Assembly: GCF_014648295.1 (NCBI RefSeq)
Contig: NZ_BMQV01000003.1
Location: 62,001 to 126,000, forward strand
DNA: 64,000 nucleotides
From: Shewanella saliphila
GTDB lineage: Bacteria > Pseudomonadota > Gammaproteobacteria > Enterobacterales > Shewanellaceae
Direction: 5' to 3'
This document shows, in pieces, positions 40,015 to 49,804 of the stretch. A program made the position numbers and the translations under genes. Position 1 is the first letter of the stretch. Every line of letters begins with the position of its first letter. The notes below the pieces were generated by a model. It ran no database searches, was not told the origin of the DNA, and saw only the letters and a list, made by a program, of their open reading frames with translations.

Positions 40015-41829
40015 TTAGCCATTGTCACGTGGCTTACGTGGACGACGTTCTGCACCTGCAGGACGGTCACCGCGAGGACGATCACCACGAGGGCGGTCAC
40101 CGCGAGGCTTGCGTGGCGCACCACGACCAGAGTCTGCAAACACTTCATCACCGGCTTCACGGATGTTAAGTGGACGACCACATACGCGTACCTTTTTAAG
40201 GTGAGATAGAATGTCTTTTGGCATGCCATCTGGTAAGTCAACGGTAGTCACTTGGTCGAATAATTGAATTTGACCAATGAAACGGCTGTCGATGTTAGCT
40301 TCGTTAGCGATAGCACCAACAATGTTACCTACACCAACACCATTTTCACGACCCACATCGATAACATAACGGTTCATCTTCACGTCTGGGTTATCTTTTA
40401 GGGTGTCTGCACTACCAAAGCTAGTTGGCGCCGGACGGTTACTGCGCTCACGACGTGGACGGTCGCTGTTGCGATCACCACGGTCATCACGTGAATCACG
40501 TTGACGCTCAGTAATCGTTGGTAACTGTAACGGACGCTCTTGCTGTACTTGCTGTAATAATGCAGCGGCTAATAAGTCGGTATCAACTTCAAGCTGTTGG
40601 CATAATTCAGCAACGGCGTTTTTCATGAAATCTAAGTCGCCGTTTAAGGTTTCTTGGATTTGCTCGCCTAAACGAGATAAACGACGCTCTGCAACAGTCT
40701 CTGGGCTAGGCACTTTCATTGGCGAAATACGGCTGTTTGTTGCACGTTCGATAGTGCGTAACATACGCATTTCACGGTTGGTCACAAACAAAATGGCCAT
40801 ACCTTTACGGCCAGCACGACCAGTACGACCGATGCGGTGTACATAAGCTTCTGAATCGTAAGGAATATCGTAGTTTACAACGTGACCAATACGCTCAACA
40901 TCTAAACCACGTGCTGCTACGTCAGTTGCAATCAAAATGTCTAACTTGCCGCGTTTTAACTGCTCAACAGCGCGCTCACGTGCTTGTTGGTTCATGTCAC
41001 CGTGTAGTGGTGATGATGCGTAACCGCGAGCTTCTAATTTTTCTGCTAATTCAACACAGCTGTTACGTGTACGTACGAAAATGATAATACCTTCAGTATT
41101 TTCAACTTCTAATACGCGTACTAACGCTTCAAGTTTGTTGTGTTGTGAAACTTGCACAAAACGTTGGTCAATTGAATCAACCGTAGTGTGGCTAGCAGCA
41201 ATGCTGATGTTAACTGGGCTGTTCAAATGCTTGTTAGCTACGCGCTTGATTTGCTCAGGCATAGTGGCAGAGAACAACGCAAGTTGGCTGTTAGCTGGTT
41301 TATGTTCTAGAACCCATTCGATATCATCGATGAAGCCCATTTTTAACATTTCATCAGCTTCATCAAGCACTAATGCTTTTAATGTGTCTAATTTTAGTGT
41401 GCCACGACGCATGTGATCCATTACACGACCAGGTGTACCAACAATCACTTGTGGGCCACGCTTAAGGGCGTTTAACTGTTGTTGCATGCTTTGACCGCCG
41501 TAAATAGGCAGTACGTGGAAACCTTTCATGTGTTTTGCATAGCTACCAAAAGCTTCTGCAACCTGAACGGCTAGTTCACGAGTTGGAGCCAACACTAAAA
41601 TCTGTGGAGCATTGATTTTCATGTCGATTTTGTTTAGTAAAGGCAGGGCGAATGCACCTGTTTTACCAGTACCGGTTTGCGCTTGACCGATAATATCTTT
41701 ACCAGCCATAAGCGGGTCGATACTAGCAGACTGAATTGGCGTTGGTTTTTCATAACCAAGCTCGTCAAGTGAACGCAACAAATACTCAGACAGGCCGAGT
41801 TCGCGGAAAGTTCTTTCATTGGATGACAT
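40015..41829 (-). CDS. deaD: Cold-shock DEAD-box RNA helicase DeaD/CsdA
   Basis: ATP-dependent RNA helicase for ribosome biogenesis and mRNA turnover at low temperature. The motifs are all present: Q motif (FRELGLSEYLLRSLDELGYEKPTPIQ), motif I AQTGTGKT near 49, DEAD near 156, SAT near 187, and motif VI HRIGRTGRAGR near 335. A DbpA-type RNA-binding domain follows (~480-550, RYVIDVGRENGVGVGNIVGAIANEA), then an Arg/Gly/Asp/Pro-rich tail made of GDRPR repeats. The 254-bp upstream gap may contain the long 5' leader typical of cold-shock genes; this was not resolved. Confidence 0.96.
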   Translation of the reverse strand: MSSNERTFRELGLSEYLLRSLDELGYEKPTPIQSASIDPLMAGKDIIGQAQTGTGKTGAFALPLLNKIDMKINAPQILVLAPTRELAVQVAEAFGSYAKHMKGFHVLPIYGGQSMQQQLNALKRGPQVIVGTPGRVMDHMRRGTLKLDTLKALVLDEADEMLKMGFIDDIEWVLEHKPANSQLALFSATMPEQIKRVANKHLNSPVNISIAASHTTVDSIDQRFVQVSQHNKLEALVRVLEVENTEGIIIFVRTRNSCVELAEKLEARGYASSPLHGDMNQQARERAVEQLKRGKLDILIATDVAARGLDVERIGHVVNYDIPYDSEAYVHRIGRTGRAGRKGMAILFVTNREMRMLRTIERATNSRISPMKVPSPETVAERRLSRLGEQIQETLNGDLDFMKNAVAELCQQLEVDTDLLAAALLQQVQQERPLQLPTITERQRDSRDDRGDRNSDRPRRERSNRPAPTSFGSADTLKDNPDVKMNRYVIDVGRENGVGVGNIVGAIANEANIDSRFIGQIQLFDQVTTVDLPDGMPKDILSHLKKVRVCGRPLNIREAGDEVFADSGRGAPRKPRGDRPRGDRPRGDRPAGAERRPRKPRDNG

Positions 41830-42083
41830 TGAGTTGTAGCCTTGTGGATGCGCACGAAGTTCGGAAGCTCGTGCTAAAGTTTCACAGACAGAAAATCAAC
41901 CCCGTGTCGATTTCCCGCGCCGATAAGGGGGCGTATTATAGCAGCAAGTATGCGATTTGACCACGTAAAAACTGAAAATAAACATCAATTTGGCCAATAA
42001 TCGTTAAGATTGGCCTGATTCTTGATTTATAGAATTCACTAATTGGTTGAAAAGTGAACGTTTGTTGTCATCTAACCGCACTT

Positions 42084-43055
42084 TTATGGTGACTCGGTCA
42101 GTTTATCTACCTGCAGCAGTTGGTACACGGTTTCGGCCACTGCCACAATAAAGTCAATATCGAGGGTGTCTGTAGTGTCATATTCAGTGTGGTATTGCGG
42201 ATGTGGCGGTACGCCAAAATACACCCATTTATACCCTGCCTTATGAAACGGGTAATGATCCGATGCCCTTAACCAATCGGCTTTTTGTAAGCGCCCGCTG
42301 AGTAAGCTGCTGCGATGAGTGCGAATGCATAATTGCGTTTTTTGCATCAGTTGTGCCCGAATGGCTTCAAACTGTGCAAGATTCTTTTCACCTTCCATAT
42401 AAATTGCTCGGCGGCGATTGGGGTGGCCAATCATGTCAAGATTAACACTTAATTCCACGTCAATGGTTGGGTCTTGCTGCAACAACTTCACCAGGGCGTA
42501 ACTGCCAAACAATCCCGGCTCTTCGGCATCGGTTGCCACTAACATCAAATTAACGTCATCTATTTCAGACTGCTGTTGCCAACGTTGAGCAATCGCCAGC
42601 ATACCGGCAACGCCAGAGGCATTGTCGTCGGCGCCAGGAAACACCGTACTCCCTTTTTGACCTAAATGATCGTAATGGGCAGTAATGATCCGCCAGCGAT
42701 TCGACGGGACTTTTGCCGGAATGGTCGCGACTAAATTAACCCCAGTTATCGTTGAGAATTGATAGTCGAAGGTAAAGGGGATGGCAAAATCTGCTTGCCA
42801 AGGTTTAAGCCCAAGCTGATGAAAGCGCGCAATAATATAATCTTGCGCGGCTTGAGAACCAAGCGTTGCGGTTTTGCGCCCTTGAAACTCAGCAGAAGCC
42901 AGTTGGCTGATATCGTGATGTATTTGCTCTGTTGCGTCAGGCCAAGTGGTGGTAAATGCGGAGGAGCATTCGGGTAAGTTGGAGCTGCAGCCGCTGGTTA
43001 GACTAAGTAATAAAAGCAACCCAACCACCCGATAACGAGTAAGAGGTATGAACAT
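42084..43055 (-). CDS. M28-family zinc aminopeptidase, lipoprotein
   Basis: A 323-residue secreted peptidase. The N-terminus is a lipoprotein signal (VVGLLLLLSLTSGCSSN, lipobox TSGC). The M28 di-zinc ligands are visible in order: His in ITAHYDHLGQK, bridging Asp in PGADDNASGVAG, Glu pair in TDAEEPGLFGS, Asp in VNLDMIGHPN and His in PHPQYHTEYDT. This set predicts an active aminopeptidase in the periplasm or on the surface. It lies 43 bases after uvrA in the same direction, so read-through transcription is possible. Confidence 0.88.
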   Translation of the reverse strand: MFIPLTRYRVVGLLLLLSLTSGCSSNLPECSSAFTTTWPDATEQIHHDISQLASAEFQGRKTATLGSQAAQDYIIARFHQLGLKPWQADFAIPFTFDYQFSTITGVNLVATIPAKVPSNRWRIITAHYDHLGQKGSTVFPGADDNASGVAGMLAIAQRWQQQSEIDDVNLMLVATDAEEPGLFGSYALVKLLQQDPTIDVELSVNLDMIGHPNRRRAIYMEGEKNLAQFEAIRAQLMQKTQLCIRTHRSSLLSGRLQKADWLRASDHYPFHKAGYKWVYFGVPPHPQYHTEYDTTDTLDIDFIVAVAETVYQLLQVDKLTESP

Positions 43056-43098
43056 ATTGGCACTCCTCTTTGTTATGGGTGGATGGGAAACATTAAGG

Positions 43099-45966
43099 CT
43101 ACTTTTTCGCTTTCGCTTTGGTTGTAGCGCGTTGCTTATGAATCTCCAGCATTGGCTTTAAAAAACGCGCGGTATGCGACTCAGGGTGCTCGGCGACATC
43201 TTCAGGGCTACCAGTGGCTAAAATCATGCCGCCGCCAGCGCCGCCTTCTGGGCCTAAGTCTACAATCCAGTCTGCGGTTTTAATCACATCTAAATTGTGC
43301 TCAATCACCACAACAGTATTGCCATGCGACTTTAAGCGATGCAATACATCTAACAATAGTTGAATGTCAGCAAAGTGTAGACCTGTAGTTGGCTCATCTA
43401 AAATGTACAAGGTTTTACCTGTGTCGCGTTTAGATAACTCTTTTGCCAGCTTAACCCGCTGCGCCTCACCACCAGACAACGTAGTCGCACTTTGACCTAA
43501 GCGGATATACGACAAACCTACATCCATTAACGTTTGCAGTTTGCGCGCAATCGATGGAATCGCATCAAAATAACTGCGCGCATCTTCAACGGTCATTTGC
43601 AGCACTTCGTGAATGTTTTTACCTTTGTATTTCACTTCTAAGGTTTCGCGGTTATAGCGCTTACCTTTGCATGAGTCACAAGGCACATACACGTCTGGTA
43701 AAAAGTGCATCTCCACTTTAATTAAGCCATCACCCTGGCAAGCTTCGCAGCGTCCGCCTTTGACGTTAAATGAGAAGCGGCCGACTAGATAACCACGGGT
43801 GCGCGACTCTTGCGTGCCGGCAAACAACTCACGTATTGGGGTAAAAATACCCGTGTAAGTGGCTGGGTTTGAACGCGGCGTGCGGCCAATAGGGCTTTGG
43901 TCGATATCGACAACTTTGTCGCATTGCTCCATGCCTTTAATGCTTTTATAAGGTGCAGGTTCGTCGACCGTAGCGCCATTAAGCATGCGATGGGCAATTT
44001 TAAAAAAGGTGTCGTTAATCAGAGTTGATTTGCCAGAGCCAGATACCCCCGTAATACAGGTGAATAGCCCAATCGGAATGGTTAAATCGACATCTTGCAA
44101 GTTGTTACCTGATGCGCCAAATAGCTCAATAACTTTTTTAGGGTCAATGGGCGTGCGCTCATCACTGATGTGAATTTGCTTCTTGCCAGAAATATACTGG
44201 CCAGTGACCGACTCTTCGCAGTTAAGGATGTCATCTAATGTGCCGTCGCAAATCACTTCGCCGCCGTGTACACCTGCTCCTGGGCCAATGTCGATAACAT
44301 GATCGGCTAAACGAATGGCATCCTCGTCGTGCTCTACCACAATAACGGTGTTGCCTAGGTCACGTAGGTGAATAAGGGTTTGTAATAAACGTTCATTGTC
44401 GCGTTGATGCAAACCAATGGAAGGTTCATCCAATACGTACATAACGCCCACAAGCCCAGCACCAATTTGGCTGGCTAAACGGATACGCTGTGCTTCGCCG
44501 CCCGATAAGGTTTCGGCTGAGCGCGATAAGCTTAAATAATTCAAACCAACATTAACCAAAAAGCCTAAACGTTCGCCGATTTCTTTTAAGATTTTTTCAG
44601 CAATTTGCGCCCGTTGGCCTTCAAAGGTGACGGTATCAAAGTACGCTTTGGCTTCGCCAATGGACCAGGTGGTTAATTGCGGCAAGTTAAGCTCGCCAAT
44701 AAACACGTTGCGGGCTTCTTCACGCAGGCGTGAACCGCCACAGCTATTACATGGCTGCATATTAATAAACTTAGACAGCTCATCGCGCACCGAATTACTT
44801 TCGGTTTCGCGGTAGCGGCGGTCCATGTTATTTAAAATACCTTCAAACGGATGGTTACGTACCACCACGTCACCACGGTCGTTAATGTACTTAAAGGCAA
44901 TGTTTTGTTTGCCTGAACCATAGAGGACAATCTTTTTTACTTTGTCGCTCAGTTCAGCAAAGGGCTTTTCAACGTCAAATTTGTAATGTTCTGCCAATGA
45001 GCTGAGCATTTGGAAATAGTAAAAATTGCGTCTGTCCCAGCCTCTTACAGCGCCACCGGCTAATGATAATTCGTCGTTGGTGATCACGCGGTCTGGGTCA
45101 AAAAACTGTTGTACGCCTAAACCATCACAGGTTTGGCAAGCCCCCGCCGGATTATTAAACGAGAAAATGCGCGGTTCAAGCTCGGCCATTGAATAACCAC
45201 AATGCGGACAAGCAAAGTTAGCCGAAAACACTAATTCTTCGGTTGTCGAATCGTCCATGCTGGCAATTTTTGCGATACCGCCTGACAACTCTAATGCCGT
45301 TTCAAATGATTCAGCTAAACGTTGTTTTATGTCTTCACGCACTTTAAAGCGGTCAACCACCACTTCAATAGTATGTTTTATATGTAAATCTAACGTCGGT
45401 GGGTCGGTTAAATCGCACACTTCGCCGTCAATACGGGCGCGGATGTAACCCTGAGCCGATAAACTTTCAAGCAGTTTAACGTGCTCACCTTTACGATCGT
45501 TTACCACTGGCGCGAGTAGCATTTGGCGGCTGTCTTGTGGCATCGCCAGCACTTTATCGACCATCTGGCTGACCGTTTGTGCCGACAAGGGTAAGTTATG
45601 GGTTGGGCAACGTGGCTCGCCTACACGGGCAAATAACAGACGTAAATAATCGTAGATTTCGGTAATGGTACCCACGGTTGAACGTGGATTATGCGAAGTC
45701 GATTTTTGCTCAATTGAAATGGCTGGGCTTAAGCCTTCGATATGATCGACATCGGGTTTTTCCATTAAACTTAAAAATTGGCGCGCATAAGCCGACAGCG
45801 ATTCGACGTAACGACGCTGACCTTCTGCATACAGAGTATCGAAGGCTAAAGATGATTTTCCGGAACCAGATAATCCTGTAATAACAATAAGTTTGTCACG
45901 TGGAATTGTTAGATTGATGTTTTTCAGATTGTGGGTGCGGGCACCGCGTATTTCAATTTTATCCAT
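43099..45966 (-). CDS. uvrA: Excinuclease ABC subunit A
   Basis: Damage-recognition ATPase of nucleotide excision repair. It has two ABC modules: Walker [13 protein letters not shown] at ~31 and [11 protein letters not shown] at ~640, with signatures [12 protein letters not shown] (~487) and [12 protein letters not shown] (~825). Zinc modules are [32 protein letters not shown] (~255-286) and [29 protein letters not shown] (~735). 955 residues is normal. It is divergent from the MFS gene. I found no convincing LexA box in the 250-bp intergenic region. Confidence 0.98.
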   Translation of the reverse strand: MDKIEIRGARTHNLKNINLTIPRDKLIVITGLSGSGKSSLAFDTLYAEGQRRYVESLSAYARQFLSLMEKPDVDHIEGLSPAISIEQKSTSHNPRSTVGTITEIYDYLRLLFARVGEPRCPTHNLPLSAQTVSQMVDKVLAMPQDSRQMLLAPVVNDRKGEHVKLLESLSAQGYIRARIDGEVCDLTDPPTLDLHIKHTIEVVVDRFKVREDIKQRLAESFETALELSGGIAKIASMDDSTTEELVFSANFACPHCGYSMAELEPRIFSFNNPAGACQTCDGLGVQQFFDPDRVITNDELSLAGGAVRGWDRRNFYYFQMLSSLAEHYKFDVEKPFAELSDKVKKIVLYGSGKQNIAFKYINDRGDVVVRNHPFEGILNNMDRRYRETESNSVRDELSKFINMQPCNSCGGSRLREEARNVFIGELNLPQLTTWSIGEAKAYFDTVTFEGQRAQIAEKILKEIGERLGFLVNVGLNYLSLSRSAETLSGGEAQRIRLASQIGAGLVGVMYVLDEPSIGLHQRDNERLLQTLIHLRDLGNTVIVVEHDEDAIRLADHVIDIGPGAGVHGGEVICDGTLDDILNCEESVTGQYISGKKQIHISDERTPIDPKKVIELFGASGNNLQDVDLTIPIGLFTCITGVSGSGKSTLINDTFFKIAHRMLNGATVDEPAPYKSIKGMEQCDKVVDIDQSPIGRTPRSNPATYTGIFTPIRELFAGTQESRTRGYLVGRFSFNVKGGRCEACQGDGLIKVEMHFLPDVYVPCDSCKGKRYNRETLEVKYKGKNIHEVLQMTVEDARSYFDAIPSIARKLQTLMDVGLSYIRLGQSATTLSGGEAQRVKLAKELSKRDTGKTLYILDEPTTGLHFADIQLLLDVLHRLKSHGNTVVVIEHNLDVIKTADWIVDLGPEGGAGGGMILATGSPEDVAEHPESHTARFLKPMLEIHKQRATTKAKAKK

Positions 45967-46216
45967 CTATCTCGCTCTATGACTTAGGTAAACAAAACGA
46001 TGATCAGTATCGCATAGATATTAATGTACTTCAGATCAATTTTGTTATGGATGATGTTTTGTGAATGTATACGCCTGTAACAACCAATAAGTTTAGTAAA
46101 AGGTAATTTAAATGAAGCATAGGTCGCAAACTACGATTTCCTTTTGAGCTAATTTATTACGCTGTGATAATATGCGCAGCTAATCGTTTTACGAATCATT
46201 TTCAAAGGGCAATTGC

Positions 46217-47584
46217 ATGGCCGGTAATGGACTGTCAGGTATAGAAAAAAAAGTCGCTTTTTCGTTAGCCAGTGTATTTGGTTTACGAATGATGGGGCTG
46301 TTTATGATCATGCCTGTCTTCGCGTTGTATGGTCAGCACCTTGAAGGCTTTTCACCGTTATGGGTGGGTATTGCCATTGGTGCTTACGGACTGACTCAAG
46401 CAGTATTGCAAATTCCAATGGGGATTTTGTCAGACAAGTATGGCCGTAAACCAATTATATTGGCGGGCTTAGTATTATTTGCCATTGGCAGCTTAATTGC
46501 TGCTTCATCTGATCATATTTATGGCGTGGTATTTGGCCGTGCGGTACAAGGTATGGGCGCTATTGCCGCTGCCGTATTAGCATTAGCTGCCGACTTAACC
46601 CGCGATGAGCAACGCACTAAGGTCATGGCCGTCATTGGCATGTGTATTGGCTTTTCGTTTGCGCTGTCGCTATTGGTTGGGCCGGTTGTGGCGCAATACC
46701 TGGGGTTAACGGGGCTATTTTTATTGACGGCTGTGCTGGCGGTATTGGGCATGTTAATTGTGCAGTTTTTTGTACCGAACCCAATTAGCCAGGCGCCCAA
46801 AGGTGACACCGTTGCCACCCCGACTAAATTAAAACGCATGTTGTTAGACCCGCAGCTATTTCGTTTAGATGCTGGTATTTTCATTCTGCATTTAGTGTTA
46901 ACAGCAGTGTTTGTTGCGTTACCGCTAGATTTGGTAGATGCCGGTTTAGTCAAAGAAAAGCACTGGATGCTGTACTTCCCTGCGTTTGTAGGCGCATTCT
47001 TTTTAATGGTGCCACTCATCATTATTGGGGTTAAGCGTAATAACACCAAAACCATGTTCCAATTGTCGCTGGTGATTATGATGTTGTCATTAGCAACCAT
47101 GGGCATTTTTGCTGACAATATTTGGATGTTAAGTGCTGCAGTTGTGTTGTTCTTTACCGGCTTTAATTACCTCGAAGCATCGCTACCAAGCTTAATTGCT
47201 AAATTTTGCCCAGTGGGCGACAAAGGCTCAGCGATGGGGGTGTATTCAACCAGCCAATTTTTAGGCGCATTTTGTGGCGGTATGCTCGGCGGTGGCGCTT
47301 ATCAATTAGTGGGCGCCTCAGGAGTATTTTTTGTCGCACTTGCACTGATGTTTGTGTGGTTACTGCTCACCTTTGGCATGCAAAAACCTGTGCTGTTAAA
47401 AAGCTATACCCTTGAAGCCAATATAAAAGATAAAAATGATGCCCAGGTGATGGCTACCGAGCTATCGCAATTGGCCGGAGTGGTTGAAGCCATTGTGGTG
47501 CTTGAAGAGAAGGCCGCTTATTTAAAGGCCGATGATAAATTCAATTTAAGCGAAGCCCGAGCTGTGTTAGGCTCTGTACAATAG
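46217..47584 (+). CDS. MFS transporter with C-terminal YAM-like domain (YajR type)
   Basis: A 455-residue major-facilitator protein with 12 predicted helices. The A-motif is GILSDKYGRKPIILAG near residue 75, and VFGRAVQGMGAIAAAVLALAADL near 110 is typical of drug:H+ antiporters. Unlike most family members it ends in a ~65-residue soluble ferredoxin-like domain (MATELSQLAGVVEAIVVLEEKAAYLKAD) as in E. coli YajR. The substrate is unknown. The position between uvrA and ssb is the usual Shewanella order. Confidence 0.88.
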   Translation: MAGNGLSGIEKKVAFSLASVFGLRMMGLFMIMPVFALYGQHLEGFSPLWVGIAIGAYGLTQAVLQIPMGILSDKYGRKPIILAGLVLFAIGSLIAASSDHIYGVVFGRAVQGMGAIAAAVLALAADLTRDEQRTKVMAVIGMCIGFSFALSLLVGPVVAQYLGLTGLFLLTAVLAVLGMLIVQFFVPNPISQAPKGDTVATPTKLKRMLLDPQLFRLDAGIFILHLVLTAVFVALPLDLVDAGLVKEKHWMLYFPAFVGAFFLMVPLIIIGVKRNNTKTMFQLSLVIMMLSLATMGIFADNIWMLSAAVVLFFTGFNYLEASLPSLIAKFCPVGDKGSAMGVYSTSQFLGAFCGGMLGGGAYQLVGASGVFFVALALMFVWLLLTFGMQKPVLLKSYTLEANIKDKNDAQVMATELSQLAGVVEAIVVLEEKAAYLKADDKFNLSEARAVLGSVQ

Positions 47585-47649
47585 ATCGTGTAGATCATTT
47601 CGTTTAGAATTCAGATAAAGTAAACAGATAAAAATCTCAGGAGATTTCG

Positions 47650-48366
47650 ATGGCTAGTCGTGGTGTAAATAAAGTGATTTTGGTCGGTAACTTAGGTAAA
47701 GACCCTGAGGTTCGTTACATGCCAAACGGCAACGCCGTAGCCAACTTTACAATAGCGACAAGTGAGTCGTGGAAAGACCAACAAGGTCAAGTGCAAGAGC
47801 GCACAGAATGGCACAACATTGTAATGTACCGTCGTCTTGCTGAAATTGCGGGTGAGTACTTAAAGAAAGGCTCTAAAGTTTATCTTGAAGGTAAATTGCA
47901 AACCAGTAAGTGGCAGGATCAAACTACTGGTCAAGACCGTTATAAAACCGAAATTAATGCGATGGAAATGCAAATGCTAGACAGTCGCAACTCGGGTGAT
48001 AACGCAGGTGGCCAATATAACCAAAACGCCAACCAAAACGCTTATAACTCAAACCAAGGTCAGCCAGCTCGTCAAGCGCCAGCTGCAGCGCCTCAGCAAC
48101 GTGCGCCTCAGTACAACAACCAAGCTGCACCTGCTGGCAATAGCAATACTTACCAGGGCCAGCCTAATGCGGGTCAACAAGGTGGTTATCAACAACCTGC
48201 ACCAGCCCCAGCACAGCAAGCTCCTGCTTATGCGCCTAAGCCTGCCGCGGCTCCACAAGGTAACTTCCAACCGCAAAATTCACCGGCTCAACGCCCAGCG
48301 CCACAGCCTGCACAAAACTTCACTCCAGATTTGGATGAAGGTTGGGATGACGATATTCCGTTTTGA
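47650..48366 (+). CDS. ssb: Single-stranded DNA-binding protein
   Basis: Tetrameric SSB. The N-terminal OB-fold (~1-112) has [37 protein letters not shown]. The disordered linker is long and rich in Gln, Asn, Ala and Pro (~115-225). The conserved acidic tip DDDIPF is intact, so the gene was not damaged by the insertion immediately downstream. AGGAG lies just before the ATG. Length 238 is longer than E. coli (178) because of the linker, as in other Shewanella. Confidence 0.97.
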   Translation: MASRGVNKVILVGNLGKDPEVRYMPNGNAVANFTIATSESWKDQQGQVQERTEWHNIVMYRRLAEIAGEYLKKGSKVYLEGKLQTSKWQDQTTGQDRYKTEINAMEMQMLDSRNSGDNAGGQYNQNANQNAYNSNQGQPARQAPAAAPQQRAPQYNNQAAPAGNSNTYQGQPNAGQQGGYQQPAPAPAQQAPAYAPKPAAAPQGNFQPQNSPAQRPAPQPAQNFTPDLDEGWDDDIPF

Positions 48367-48402
48367 GGAATACATAAATAAAAATTGTAGATTAAAATTG
48401 TC

Positions 48403-48430
48403 AAGGGCTTGTTTTTACAAGCCCTTTTTT
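48403..48430 (+). terminator. Terminator of ssb
   Basis: AAGGGCTTG (48403-48411) pairs with CAAGCCCTT (48418-48426), followed by T-rich sequence. It is the last recognisable chromosomal landmark before the inserted island. Confidence 0.9.
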
Positions 48431-48449
48431 ATTTTTATGAATCTTTCTG

Positions 48450-48478
48450 TTGACAATGAACTTTCTAGGGACTATACA
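48450..48478 (+). promoter_or_regulatory. Sigma-70-type promoter for the recombinase operon
   Basis: TTGACA (48450-48455), a 17-bp spacer, then TATACA (48473-48478). The -35 is perfect, the spacing ideal and the -10 matches 4 of 6. It lies 30 bases before the first recombinase ATG, giving a leader of roughly 20-25 nt. Confidence 0.7.
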
Positions 48479-48507
48479 TAAATAAAGCGTTGATAAAGAG
48501 GTGTTCA

Positions 48508-49803
48508 ATGTCACAAATTAGAGATCTGATTTTTAGTAACGGTGAGCGATATCCAATCTTGATGGAAGAAAATGGATTACCTAATTATTGGGTGACGTTG
48601 TACGTTACTGAAAAATTGAGAACATCCCACACACAGTCAGCAATATCTAATTCACTTGGTCATCTAATCCATCTAAAGCTTTGGGAAAATATTAATGATA
48701 GAAATCTTGTCTCTGAGTTTGAGCAAGGCCGCTTATTAAATGACGAGGATGTTTATTCCATACGAGATCACTGCACATTAGATACAAGGAGTTTAAAAAA
48801 GTGGCTAAAGACATCCGAGAAGACTGTCGTTAAGTTCGCAGCGGCATCAACAGCTAGCGTAACACCAATACAAAAAGTATCTAACGATCATGCTTCAAAC
48901 CGAATGAGTCAGATAGCTTCTTATCTTGAGTTTTTAGCTAGAACAATTCTCAAAACGAAATTAATTGAAGAAGAGGTTTCAAATAATATTGAAGCCATGA
49001 AAAGCCTACTTTTGGCAAATAAGCCTAAAGGCAGCAGTGGTAAAGGACTTACTGCTGATCCAAATACTAAAGCTCCGCCTCCTAAAGCGTTTGAACGAAT
49101 TTTAAGTATCGTCAAGGAGACTTCACCTGATAATCCATTTAAGGGCGAAGAAGTTAAATTTCGAAACGCATTGATATTTGAGGTTATGGAAGCAACAGGG
49201 ATGCGTGCGGGGGAAATATTGGCCTTGCAGGTTGGCGATATTGATTTTCAAAGGGCTACAGTATCAGTTATTCGTAGACATGATGCGATTGAAGACCCTC
49301 GCAAAAAGCAACCAGTGGCCAAGACTAATGAGCGTGTAATTCCAGTTACAAAAGCTCTCACGGATAGAGTACGCAAATACATCATGGAAATGAGAGCTGA
49401 AATTCCAACGGCAACAAAGCACCCTTATATTTTCGTTACGCATAAACATGGTAAATATCACGGTAGCCCAATCTCCAATAGCACCTTTGTAAATAGAGTT
49501 CTAAAGCCTGCTGTTGCTATCCATCCTGAATTACTTGAAGAAATTACTCGTCATGGTTTCCGCCACAATTTTAACTATAAGCTTTCAAAGAAAATTGATG
49601 AGGTCAATCAAGCGGCCAAAGAAGACTCTAAAGCTAACCCAATTAATGAAAAGAAAGAAATTCAGATCCGAAAGGAACTGAATGGATGGAGTTCAGATAA
49701 AACGGCTGAAACTTATAACCTTAGACACATTCGAGAAGAGGCTGAACGAGTGATGCGAGAGGACATGGATCACTGGACTAACCGAGCTAAGAAGGACAAG
49801 TAG
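48508..49803 (+). CDS. Tyrosine recombinase A (first of trio)
   Basis: A 431-residue site-specific recombinase with a complete catalytic set: Arg233 (GMRAGEILAL), Lys near 272 (AKTNERVIPV), His349-x-x-Arg352 (TRHGFRHNF), Trp394 and the nucleophile Tyr403 (TAETYNLRH). The N-terminal ~190 residues form a SAM-like core-binding region. The ATG at 48508 has AGAGG at 48497-48501; an in-frame TTG at 48490 lacks one. The position at the head of a recombinase trio resembles Tn554 TnpA. One base separates its stop from the next start. Confidence 0.9.
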   Translation: MSQIRDLIFSNGERYPILMEENGLPNYWVTLYVTEKLRTSHTQSAISNSLGHLIHLKLWENINDRNLVSEFEQGRLLNDEDVYSIRDHCTLDTRSLKKWLKTSEKTVVKFAAASTASVTPIQKVSNDHASNRMSQIASYLEFLARTILKTKLIEEEVSNNIEAMKSLLLANKPKGSSGKGLTADPNTKAPPPKAFERILSIVKETSPDNPFKGEEVKFRNALIFEVMEATGMRAGEILALQVGDIDFQRATVSVIRRHDAIEDPRKKQPVAKTNERVIPVTKALTDRVRKYIMEMRAEIPTATKHPYIFVTHKHGKYHGSPISNSTFVNRVLKPAVAIHPELLEEITRHGFRHNFNYKLSKKIDEVNQAAKEDSKANPINEKKEIQIRKELNGWSSDKTAETYNLRHIREEAERVMREDMDHWTNRAKKDK

Positions 49804-49804
49804 T

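Noticed and set aside
45967..46216. LexA (SOS) box between uvrA and the MFS gene
   Set aside because: No CTG-N10-CAG-type match with the right flanks was found on either strand.
48440..48508. tRNA gene as the integration target
   Set aside because: No cloverleaf-like sequence was seen near either end; the left neighbour is the ssb terminator.
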